From NCBI GenBank assembly GCA_012267415.1, contig JAAXGN010000157.1, positions 1-57,312 of the forward strand: a DNA stretch of 57,312 nt, in the 5' to 3' direction. Shown piece after piece: positions 43,575-51,722 of the stretch (its first letter is position 1; each line of letters starts with the position of its first letter). Origin of the DNA: Candidatus Poribacteria bacterium (GTDB lineage: Bacteria; Poribacteria; WGA-4E; WGA-3G). A program made the position numbers and the translations under genes. The notes below the pieces were generated by a model. It was given only the letters and a program-made list of their open reading frames with translations. It was not told the origin of the DNA and did no database searches.

Positions 43575-45557
43575 CTATTTTCCGTTGCGATCTTCTGTAT
43601 TTATAGAAATTTTGTCCAGATCCCAGAGCAGCACTGTCCCATCTTTACAATTACTGGCAAGCGTCTTTCCATCCGGACTAAACTTCACATTCGTAACCTC
43701 ATCATTATGTCCAATAAGGATGTAGGGATGTTTGCCGTTTTTCAAATCCCATATAAGGACAGTCTCGTCCTCACTGCCACTTGCAAGCAGCTGTCCATCC
43801 GGACTAAACGCTACACATCTAATTGTGTTAAGATGTCCGGTAAGGGTGCGAATATGTTCACCTGTCGTTGTATCCCACAGCCAAACAGTATCCTGCCTTT
43901 CACCTGAGGGAGCCATATCCACCATACCTGTAGATAGCATGCTACCATCCGGACTGAATGCCACTCCCAACTGATGTCTTTTCGTTGCAGGTACAGTAAG
44001 GGAGCATACAAGTTTGTCTGCTTTTATATCCCATAAACTGCGATTATATCCTTCATCCCGAAGCAGTGCATGCGTCTGTCCATCCGGACTGAACACTATA
44101 CCATCTACAAAATGTTTCTGCTTAGTAAAAGTGTGACGGCGTTCACCTATTCTGGTATTCCACAGACGCACAGTACCCCCCAGATGCTCAGTAACAAGTG
44201 TCTCTCCATCCGGACTAAACGTTAACCGAGAATTCTCAGATTCAGAGAGTGTGCGGAGGGGTTCACCTGTTTTGGTGTCCCATAAACGAACAGTGTCGTT
44301 CCCTATACTGGCAAGTGTCTTCCCATTTGGACTAAATACGACGTTAGAGACCTCACCCTCATGTCCGCTGAGAGTGGTGATCGGTTTACCGGTTATCGCG
44401 TCCCATAGACGGACGGTATTGTCCTCATTTCCACTGGCGAGGGTCTTTCCATCCGGACTATACGCCACACCCAAAATAGCGGTATGCGATATGACAGAAC
44501 GTAAATGCTTTTCTCCTTGCGTATTCCATAAACGGACAGCTTCCTTACTGCTACTCGCGATCGTCTTGCCATCCGGACTAAACACGACACTAAAGACACC
44601 ATCTTTATGTCCCTCAAAAGTGCGGAGGAGTTTGCGAGTTTTCATATCCCATAAACGGACAGTATTGTCTCTATTGCTGTCTCTACCACAACTGGCAAGC
44701 ATGTTCCCATCAGGACTGAACGCTAAACTAAAAACGTCCCATCTATGTTGGTCTTGATCGTCAAAGTATTTAGGGGTTGCATCGGTTTTCATCGTATCCC
44801 ACAAGCCAATCCATCCAGTTGCAAATCCAATTGCCAGTGTATGACCATCCGGACTGAAGGAGATACTTTCGACTGAATCCATCTCACCCCCCACACTATA
44901 CAAAAGTCGGATGTACTTACCCGTTGTCGCCTCCCACAGATGAACAGCGTCACTGTCCCCATCGCATATACTGACGAGGGTTTTTCCATCCGGACTATAC
45001 GCTAAGCCACGAATCTTTCCTACATGATAGGGGACAAGTAAACTGCCTTCTTCACCCCAGATATTGAAGAAATAGCGTGAAGATTTACCTGTTTCTGTAT
45101 CAAACAAGCAAATTAAGCCATAGTCATGTCCACTAACAAGGGTTTTCCCGTCAGGGTTAAACGCCACACTATATACTTCATATTGATAATCGCTGTTGAA
45201 AGTATGTAAGGGTTCACCAGTTGTCATATCCCATAAAGTGAGATGGTGTCGCTTATTCCCACAGACAAGTGTTTTTCCATCCGGACTAAAGGCTAAGCAG
45301 GATACGCCATACATTGGGAAGAGATCTAATGCCTTGCCACTCTCTATGTCGTAAATCCACACACCGATAGAACTTCCCACTGCCAGCCGGGTGCCATCGG
45401 GTGAGTAGGCTACCTTACTTATCGCTCCTTTACCAATTCGCGCGATTGCGCCTTCGGGTAAACCGATTTGTGCTACCGGATCGTATTCACCAAAAGTTGT
45501 TGATAGATCAGATGTTATGATGAAGATTACAAGTCCGAGATAAATTAGTTTTCTCAT
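43575..45557 (-). CDS. Secreted WD40 beta-propeller protein
   Basis: 660 residues, signal peptide probably cleaved near residue 23 (TFGEYD), then the cap IGLPEGAIARIGKG and about fourteen WD repeats with VAFSPDGKTLAS...VRLWD. The repeats are very alike in DNA as well: CCATCCGGACTAAA (or TGAA) recurs along the gene. That suggests recent repeat gain or gene conversion and makes assembly errors possible. AGGAA precedes the ATG. Binding partner unknown. Confidence 0.88.
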   Translation of the reverse strand: MRKLIYLGLVIFIITSDLSTTFGEYDPVAQIGLPEGAIARIGKGAISKVAYSPDGTRLAVGSSIGVWIYDIESGKALDLFPMYGVSCLAFSPDGKTLVCGNKRHHLTLWDMTTGEPLHTFNSDYQYEVYSVAFNPDGKTLVSGHDYGLICLFDTETGKSSRYFFNIWGEEGSLLVPYHVGKIRGLAYSPDGKTLVSICDGDSDAVHLWEATTGKYIRLLYSVGGEMDSVESISFSPDGHTLAIGFATGWIGLWDTMKTDATPKYFDDQDQHRWDVFSLAFSPDGNMLASCGRDSNRDNTVRLWDMKTRKLLRTFEGHKDGVFSVVFSPDGKTIASSSKEAVRLWNTQGEKHLRSVISHTAILGVAYSPDGKTLASGNEDNTVRLWDAITGKPITTLSGHEGEVSNVVFSPNGKTLASIGNDTVRLWDTKTGEPLRTLSESENSRLTFSPDGETLVTEHLGGTVRLWNTRIGERRHTFTKQKHFVDGIVFSPDGQTHALLRDEGYNRSLWDIKADKLVCSLTVPATKRHQLGVAFSPDGSMLSTGMVDMAPSGERQDTVWLWDTTTGEHIRTLTGHLNTIRCVAFSPDGQLLASGSEDETVLIWDLKNGKHPYILIGHNDEVTNVKFSPDGKTLASNCKDGTVLLWDLDKISINTEDRNGK

Positions 45558-45577
45558 AAATTCCTACTAGACAACTA

Positions 45578-45689
45578 ATACCATTTCTAAGAAATGATGT
45601 TGCAATACCGGCTTTTGTGAGATGTAATATTATTCGGCACAAACTGAAAGTTTATGCTACAGAAGAGACATTCTATTCTGAAATGGTCT
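45578..45689. repeat. ATACCATTT terminal-repeat element, copy B
   Basis: ATACCATTTCTAAGAA and TTCTGAAATGGTCT are inverted ends, 112 bp apart, with the same core as copies A and C. The right end touches the stop codon of the PhyH gene. Confidence 0.7.
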
Positions 45690-46504
45690 TAGATTGTAAT
45701 AATTTGTGGTTCTTGCTCTATCTCTAGATTATTTTCTGTTGCCCATTGTGCTGCTGCACCACCACCTCCACCGAGGAATTGTTTGCCGAGATCGTCAACG
45801 TTTTTGAGCACATCCTCGTCGGGTTGCTGATTGTCGTTGTAATACAATAGATACCCTTCAGGTTTTAACCATGCGTAATGGTATCCGTAAATGACGACCT
45901 TAGCGGTTTTATCTGTGTAGTTTTGACCTGTGGTATGATAAATTCGGTTTTCAAAGAAATATGCATCGCCTGCCTTTAGAAGGGGTTCATCGTAAGATTC
46001 GATTGGGTCGATTTCCCCTTCTGGAATTCCTAACGGTTCGCCAGAAATATGGCTTTTTCGGACGAACAACGTTGCACCGGAATTAGGCACGTCAAAGTCC
46101 GTTAGACAGTAAGCGACTTTCAATCCGACACGTGGACAGTTCTTGTGTCCGAGGTCTAAATGTAGACCGACATCTCGGTGCCATCCTCGGTTCTCAGGTA
46201 ATTCCTGCGGCTGTGGACGTTTGTAGAGGAGCGCAGTGTTTGTGATGTGGATATTCGTTCCGAGCAGTTGGATAACTAACGGGATGGCTTTGGTTTGAGA
46301 TGTTAGTTCGGCGAATGCGGGTTCTTGTACCAATCCGTCGCGTTTATGAACGTATTGTGCATCGGTGTCCATTGCATCTACGATACAGTCAGCCGCTTCG
46401 GTCAATCGTGCTATCATATCTTCGTCAAGCACTGAACGCATGATGAAATATCCGTTTTCGTCAAATTCCTGCCGCTGTTCTGTTGTCAATTGGACGAATT
46501 GCAT
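45689..46504 (-). CDS. Phytanoyl-CoA dioxygenase family protein
   Basis: 271 residues. Iron ligands His109-x-Asp111 (GWHRDVGLHL) and His190 (RIYHTTGQN). AGGAG eight bases before the ATG at 46504 sets the start. The frame is open to 46564, but those codons come from the CACACGCCGTGTG repeat (RHTPCAVK). It follows the WD40 gene at 46551 in the same direction. Substrate unknown. Confidence 0.9.
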   Translation of the reverse strand: MQFVQLTTEQRQEFDENGYFIMRSVLDEDMIARLTEAADCIVDAMDTDAQYVHKRDGLVQEPAFAELTSQTKAIPLVIQLLGTNIHITNTALLYKRPQPQELPENRGWHRDVGLHLDLGHKNCPRVGLKVAYCLTDFDVPNSGATLFVRKSHISGEPLGIPEGEIDPIESYDEPLLKAGDAYFFENRIYHTTGQNYTDKTAKVVIYGYHYAWLKPEGYLLYYNDNQQPDEDVLKNVDDLGKQFLGGGGGAAAQWATENNLEIEQEPQIITI

Positions 46505-46521
46505 GTGTGTTGCTCCTATTT

Positions 46522-46582
46522 TGACGGCACACGGCGTGTGCCTACTACTTTTATTTGACGGCACACGGCGTGTGCCTACTAC
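46522..46582. repeat. Two tandem CACACGCCGTGTG palindromes
   Basis: GACGGCACACGGCGTGTGCC followed by TACTACTTTTA occurs twice in a row. The right copy encodes the tail of the WD40 protein, and the left one lies between that gene and the PhyH start. Confidence 0.85.
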
Positions 46583-48593
46583 TTTTAAGAGTATCTACAT
46601 TCCACAAAATGCAAGTACCATCAAAACCACCACTTGCCAGAAGTGTGCCATCAGGTGAAAAAGCGAGTGACTGAACGTCCGTAGTATGTCCCCAGAAGGT
46701 ATGTATATTTTCACCAGTCGCAACGTCCCATAATCGGATTGCCATGTGTTGCATTCCTTTAACCCACCATGTGCCGGATGCAAGATACTGTCCACACGGT
46801 GAAAAGGTGAGTGCAAAAGGTTTTAGACTGTCCTCAGGCTGTGAAATTGTTTTCAGCAGTGTTAGTTTCTCAGCACACCATACGTGCAGTTCGCCAAACG
46901 TTCCACCGGCAATCCATCTGCCGCAAGGTGAAAAGGCTAATGCCATTGTTGTGATCCGTTCACCTGAGGGTAACGTAGCGATTTCTTCATCTTTCTCAAC
47001 GTCCCATAGTCTTACGGTTTTATCGCTTGATCCGCTCACAAGTCTTTTTCCATCTGATGAAAACGCTAATCCCCAGATGTGACCTGTATGTCCTGTGAAT
47101 GCCCTCGGTTTTTTACTGTGGTTGAGATCCCACAGATGTATTATACCACCTTTACCTGCTAAAGCAATTTGGTAATTTGAAAATGTAGATGTCCCTCGTC
47201 CTAAGCCATCTGATAGCGTAAATTGACCGATTTCAGTCTCATCTGTTTCCGTAACCTTCCATACCGTGAAGTCATCCCATCTGTTGTCAATGGCAAGTAT
47301 ATCTCCACAAGGTAAAAAAGCGAAATTCCTAATAGACTGATCTTTGATTACTATTTCTCGTTTCTGTTTGCTTTTAACATCCCATAGCACAATTCCATTT
47401 GTATATCCTCTACCCGCAAACAGGTCTCCGTTAGGAGAAAAATGACCAGGATATAGATAACAGGGAACATCATCAAGTGTTGGAAAAGCGTATGTTTTTC
47501 CTTTTTCTTTTCGGTTATTTGATAAGAAATGAGCAATCGGCAGCTTAGAACATTTTGAAAACCATTTGTCCCCAATACTACCATTTTTCCGTTCATAAGT
47601 CCATAGTTTCTCATGCTGTTCTACGTTCCACACTTCGATAGTCTTACGGTTAAACACAATCGTTAATAGTGTTCCATCTGGTAAATAATGCGGTAATCCA
47701 GAGTCTGTGTAAGTTTCTTTAAGCACACCTTCTGTTAAGTTCCACACGCGTAATGTTTTATTCCACTCCTTTGATGCAAGGAATTGTCCACAAGGTGAAA
47801 ATATTAGGGTCTCAACTAAATGCGTGAGTTCTGTAAAGTGGGAGATACGTTCACCTGTGACTATATTCCACACTAAGACAGTACTGGCAGTGCGCAGCGG
47901 GTCGGAATTGGGGACAAGATAAGGATGATGTAAGGCTAATAGACGACTATCTGGGGAAAATACAAAACCCCTACCTTCAAACGTGTGAACTATCTCACTT
48001 GTGTCTAAATTCCATAGGTAAGTTTGTTCACTTGTTGCTGCAGCAAGGAATTGTCCATCCGGTGAAAAAGCGAGTCGGAACTTACTATCTATGACTTCAG
48101 GTCCTTCCCACTCCATTTGTGTAATAGAACTGCCACAACTAATATCCAACACTTCAACAACTTTCTTTTCATCTATTTTAGTTATGATAGCGATCCACTT
48201 ACTATCAGGAGAAAAGGTTAAATGCTTATAGACGACCCGGTTGAACTCTGTGATGCACTCTCCACTCTGAACATCTCGAATTTTAATCATACCGTCCCAA
48301 TTAGCAATAGCAATCAACTTACCGTTAGGTGAAATATCTACAGCGTTTTTAGCTCCTCTTTCTGTTTCCCACAATGCAATTGGGGACATTGAAGGGACAT
48401 CATACCACCAGAGTCCTATACGAGTGCCGATGGCAATATAAGTGCCATCGGGAGAAAGTGCAGTATCGTGTCCCTCTTGATAGGGTTGTAATCCTTTTCC
48501 TAATCGTGCCATTGCACCTGCGGGTAATGCCCATGTGGTTCCTTCGGTGTCGTTTGGAACGGCATTAAATGGTGCGGGTTTTGGGTTTTGCAT
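46551..48593 (-). CDS. WD40 beta-propeller protein without signal peptide
   Basis: 680 residues. The N-terminus has WALPAGAMARLGKG, the same cap as the other large WD40 proteins, but no signal peptide, so it is probably cytoplasmic. Repeats follow, such as FSSDGKRLVSGSSDKTVRLWD and FSPDGTLLASGGFDGTCILW. The last ten residues, SSRHTPCAVK, are encoded by the CACACGCCGTGTG palindrome and follow what looks like the natural end of the last repeat. The upstream ribosome binding site is weak. Confidence 0.85.
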   Translation of the reverse strand: MQNPKPAPFNAVPNDTEGTTWALPAGAMARLGKGLQPYQEGHDTALSPDGTYIAIGTRIGLWWYDVPSMSPIALWETERGAKNAVDISPNGKLIAIANWDGMIKIRDVQSGECITEFNRVVYKHLTFSPDSKWIAIITKIDEKKVVEVLDISCGSSITQMEWEGPEVIDSKFRLAFSPDGQFLAAATSEQTYLWNLDTSEIVHTFEGRGFVFSPDSRLLALHHPYLVPNSDPLRTASTVLVWNIVTGERISHFTELTHLVETLIFSPCGQFLASKEWNKTLRVWNLTEGVLKETYTDSGLPHYLPDGTLLTIVFNRKTIEVWNVEQHEKLWTYERKNGSIGDKWFSKCSKLPIAHFLSNNRKEKGKTYAFPTLDDVPCYLYPGHFSPNGDLFAGRGYTNGIVLWDVKSKQKREIVIKDQSIRNFAFLPCGDILAIDNRWDDFTVWKVTETDETEIGQFTLSDGLGRGTSTFSNYQIALAGKGGIIHLWDLNHSKKPRAFTGHTGHIWGLAFSSDGKRLVSGSSDKTVRLWDVEKDEEIATLPSGERITTMALAFSPCGRWIAGGTFGELHVWCAEKLTLLKTISQPEDSLKPFALTFSPCGQYLASGTWWVKGMQHMAIRLWDVATGENIHTFWGHTTDVQSLAFSPDGTLLASGGFDGTCILWNVDTLKSSRHTPCAVK

Positions 48594-49285
48594 GGTCTTT
48601 ACGCGTCCTTCAATTGCTTTATGTTGTTCTACATGTTGTTTGCCTTACGTTGTTAAATACACTATAATATATAACTTTTCGTTTGTCAAATACAATTGGT
48701 GTGTAACGGTGTGTAAAGTAATTGTCACCGTTTTTGTCTGAATCACGGAGAACACGGAGAACACGGAAGACGCGGAAGGGTGTTTTGACGGACGGCACAC
48801 GGCGTGTGCCTACTACTTTTAAGAAGAGGCTATGACATTGTACTCTTTATGCATGCTCCTGTGTGTGTAAAGTTTTGGCATGACGTCATGATGAACGTCT
48901 TACTGCACAAAAAAGTATCTGCTCAGAATTTGGCGTTATCAAACCGTAGCACATTCATCTTGATTGTGCAACGCAGCACGTCAACCTACGCGATAATGTA
49001 TTTGCTAAGAATTGTGTCTTTTCAATATATTGCAGAGAGACGTAATGAAGGATGGTTGTTGTCCAAAGAAGCACAATCAAGATGAATGTGCTACGGTTGT
49101 ATGACGATGTTTGTTAAGCGGAGAGGGGTAATGAAGGAAAAATGTTTTTGAAAGTAGCACAATCAAGGATGAATGTGCTACAGCAAGATAAAGATGGATG
49201 AGGTAAAGGATTTAACTTGACACATCCGCTGCTGAAACATATAATTGGCAACACAATTTGAGCGATTATCGGGAGGATGCTGCTG
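48594..49285. repeat. Repeat-rich noncoding region
   Basis: Contains a MITE end (GGTGTGTAAAGTAATTGTCA at about 48702), CACGGAGAACACGGAGAACA, a CACACGGCGTGTG palindrome (48786-48814), a lone GTGTGTAAAGTTTTGG, and AGCACA...TGTGCT words at 49070 and 49155 (plus one inverse at about 48946). The UPF0261 promoter is at its end. No gene is supported. Confidence 0.7.
49217..49245 (+). promoter_or_regulatory. Consensus promoter for the UPF0261 gene
   Basis: TTGACA (49217-49222), a 17-base spacer and TATAAT (49240-49245), both perfect, about 40 bases before the ATG. Confidence 0.8.
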
Positions 49286-50494
49286 ATGGCGAAAACAGTT
49301 TGTATGGTTGGCACTATGGATACGAAGGGTATAGAATTTGGCTTCATCAAGGAACAGATTGAAGCTGCTGGTGTGACAACATGTGTTGTGAATACTGGGA
49401 TTTTAGGGGAACCACAGTTGGCACCGGATATTTCTGCTGATGAGGTTGCACAAGCAGGGGGTTCATCTCTGAAAGGGTTGCGCGATGAGGGTGATAGGGG
49501 TAATAGTGTCGCTGTAATGGCACAAGGTGCTGCTGCTCTGATTGCTAAAAAATATGCTGCTGGTGAAATTGACGGTATCATATCTCTTGGGGGTTCCGCT
49601 GGGACGACGATAGGGACAACAGCGATGCAGGCATTACCCGTAGGTGTGCCGAAGATGATGGTTTCAACCTTGGCATCAGGTGACACAAGTCCGTATGTGC
49701 AATCCAAAGACATAAGCATGATGTATTCTGTTGTTGATATTGCTGGGATCAACCGTTTATCAAGACAGATACTTGCTAACGCTGCGGGTGCAATCGTCGG
49801 GATGGTAAATGCTGAGGTGTCCCAGGCAGGAACAGATAAGCCGCTCATCGCTGCGACGATGTTCGGTGTAACGACTCCATGCGTGACAAAGGCGCGTGAA
49901 ATCCTTGAAGCCGCGGGTTATGAAGTGCTCGTTTTTCATGCAACGGGTACTGGTGGTCGTGCGATGGAAGACCTTGTGAAAGGTGGTTTCCTTGAGGGTG
50001 TGCTTGACGTGACAACAACAGAACTCGCTGATGAATTGGTGGGCGGAATCCTCAGTGCGGGTGCTGAACGTTTAGAAGCTGCAGGAGAAGAAGGTTTACC
50101 TCAAGTGGTGGCACCGGGTGCTTTGGATATGGTGAATTTTGGTCCGCCAGATACTGTGCCTGAGAAGTTTCGTGATCGCCATTTCTATCAGCACAATCCA
50201 ACGGTTACGCTGATGCGGACAACTGCTGAAGAGACTGCTGAGTTAGGGAAGATCATGGCAGATAAACTCAATCAGGCGAAAGGACCGACAACCGTTCTGA
50301 TTCCTATACAAGGCGTATCTGCGATTGATAAAACAGGAGAACCGTTTGATTCTCCTGAAGCGCGAGATGCTTGGCGGGAGAGCCTAAAAGCACACATCGG
50401 AGAAAATGTGACGGTGATTGAGATGGATGCACATATTAATGATGACGAATTTGCTACGAAACTTGCAGAGATGTTATTGGAGAGTTTGAAATAG
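49286..50494 (+). CDS. Tm-1-like/UPF0261 family protein
   Basis: 402 residues. The two-domain UPF0261 fold is seen in TVCMVGTMDTKGIEFGFIKE, GIISLGGSAGTTIGTTAMQALPVGVPK, GVTTPCVTKAREILEAAGYEVLVFHATGTGGRAMEDLV and PGALDMVNFGPPDTVP. The plant Tm-1 relative binds ATP, and the bacterial role is unknown. GGGAGG (49271-49276) fits the ATG at 49286 better than that at 49277. A consensus promoter precedes it, and tandem repeats separate it from the next gene. Confidence 0.9.
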   Translation: MAKTVCMVGTMDTKGIEFGFIKEQIEAAGVTTCVVNTGILGEPQLAPDISADEVAQAGGSSLKGLRDEGDRGNSVAVMAQGAAALIAKKYAAGEIDGIISLGGSAGTTIGTTAMQALPVGVPKMMVSTLASGDTSPYVQSKDISMMYSVVDIAGINRLSRQILANAAGAIVGMVNAEVSQAGTDKPLIAATMFGVTTPCVTKAREILEAAGYEVLVFHATGTGGRAMEDLVKGGFLEGVLDVTTTELADELVGGILSAGAERLEAAGEEGLPQVVAPGALDMVNFGPPDTVPEKFRDRHFYQHNPTVTLMRTTAEETAELGKIMADKLNQAKGPTTVLIPIQGVSAIDKTGEPFDSPEARDAWRESLKAHIGENVTVIEMDAHINDDEFATKLAEMLLESLK

Positions 50495-50514
50495 TGTGAA
50501 ACCATGAATTGCTG

Positions 50515-50621
50515 CGGGCAGGGAAACCCAGCCCCTACGAAAAACGGATAACGGGCAGGGAAACCCAGCCCCTACGAAAAACGGATAACGGGCAGGGAAA
50601 CCCAGCCCCTACGAACGGATA
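50515..50621. repeat. Tandem 37-bp repeat, three units
   Basis: Units begin at 50515, 50552 and 50589, each CGGGCAGGGAAACCCAGCCC then CTACGAAAAACGGATAA; the third is slightly cut. Each unit contains a hairpin (GGGAAACCCAGCCC-type). It sits between two plus-strand genes. Related words are at about 39450-39500. Confidence 0.85.
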
Positions 50622-50631
50622 GAGGAAATCA

Positions 50632-51534
50632 ATGGCGAAAACATATAAGACGTTAACAGAATCTGACGTTGAACACTTTATTGAAAAGGGACATGTTATC
50701 CTAAGAGATTGCTTCTCACGCGACTTGGCAGCGGAGTGGCGAGACTTTGCGTTTAAACGTCTCGGATACGATCCGGATGATGCTACAACTTGGGAGGAAC
50801 CGCGTATACATTTACCCTCTATGAACCGTCAACCGATACGTGAGATTGCACCGCGGGCATGGGATGGAATCTGTGATCTTCTTGGGGGTGAAGAGAGGAT
50901 TGCTAATACAACACCTTCATGGGGTGATGGTTTTATTATCAACTTTAAATTAGGTGGCGATTCAGAATGGACTCCACCTGAATCACATTACAACGGTTGG
51001 CATAAGGATGGTGATTTCTTCAGGCACTTTTTGGATAGTCCAGAGCAAGGATTACTTACTATCGTTGTGTGGTCGGATATTAGACCGAAAAGCGGTGGGA
51101 CGTTTGTTGCATGCGATTCGGTGCAGCATGTGGCACAGCATTTGTACGCGAATCCACAAGGGTTGCTGCCGGGAGAAGGGTTCGGTCAGTTGTATGCAAA
51201 GTGTAGAGATTTCGCTGAGATTACGGGTCATGCGGGGGATGTTGTTCTTTTACATCCGTTTATCTTGCATTCCGCATCACAGAATCCTTCGGGACGCGCA
51301 CGTTTTATTACGAATCCACCTGTTGCGTTGAAAGAACCGATGAATTTTAATCGTGATAATGCGGATGATTTCTCACCTATGGAGTTGGCGGTTTTACGGG
51401 GATTGGGTAAAGATCGGTTGGATTTCAAACCAACAGCACCACGTGAACGGTTGGTGCCTGAACGTGTCAAACGTCAGAAGAAGATGTTGGAAGAGCAGAA
51501 GAAGCGGCTTGCGATGGGATATAGTGAAACCTAA
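50632..51534 (+). CDS. Phytanoyl-CoA dioxygenase family protein
   Basis: 300 residues. Iron ligands His124-x-Asp126 (NGWHKDGDFF) and His213 (FILHSASQN), with Arg222 likely for 2-oxoglutarate. GAGG precedes the ATG. The C-terminus ends with a charged helix (KRQKKMLEEQKKRLA). It lies on the same strand as the UPF0261 gene, separated by tandem repeats, so co-transcription is possible. Substrate unknown. Confidence 0.9.
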   Translation: MAKTYKTLTESDVEHFIEKGHVILRDCFSRDLAAEWRDFAFKRLGYDPDDATTWEEPRIHLPSMNRQPIREIAPRAWDGICDLLGGEERIANTTPSWGDGFIINFKLGGDSEWTPPESHYNGWHKDGDFFRHFLDSPEQGLLTIVVWSDIRPKSGGTFVACDSVQHVAQHLYANPQGLLPGEGFGQLYAKCRDFAEITGHAGDVVLLHPFILHSASQNPSGRARFITNPPVALKEPMNFNRDNADDFSPMELAVLRGLGKDRLDFKPTAPRERLVPERVKRQKKMLEEQKKRLAMGYSET

Positions 51535-51544
51535 AGATTTCAGC

Positions 51545-51667
51545 ACACTTCTTAACACGACGGGCAATGAATTGCCCTACTACAAGCAAACCTCTGATAG
51601 TCAATAAGTTTATAGAAAATTTCAGCACACCTCTTAACACAGCGGGCGAGGGGGACCTCGCCCCTAC
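51545..51667. repeat. Two dispersed palindromes in tandem
   Basis: CACGACGGGCAATGAATTGC (about 51555) and CGGGCGAGGGGGACCTCGCC (about 51643) are each preceded by TTTCAGCACAC and a CTTAACAC word. The first palindrome plus preceding word is also at about 38170-38217. Confidence 0.7.
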
Positions 51668-51722
51668 GGGGGTTAGGTCTGTCAATGTTGAGACGTCTCG
51701 TCAATTATTGGCTTTATATCGC

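Noticed and set aside
46505..46564. N-terminal extension of the PhyH protein (MPSNKSSRHTPCAVK...)
   Set aside because: Those codons are the CACACGCCGTGTG repeat; a good AGGAG precedes the ATG at 46504.
50515..50621. CRISPR array
   Set aside because: The three units are contiguous with no unique spacers and no cas genes, so it is an ordinary tandem repeat.
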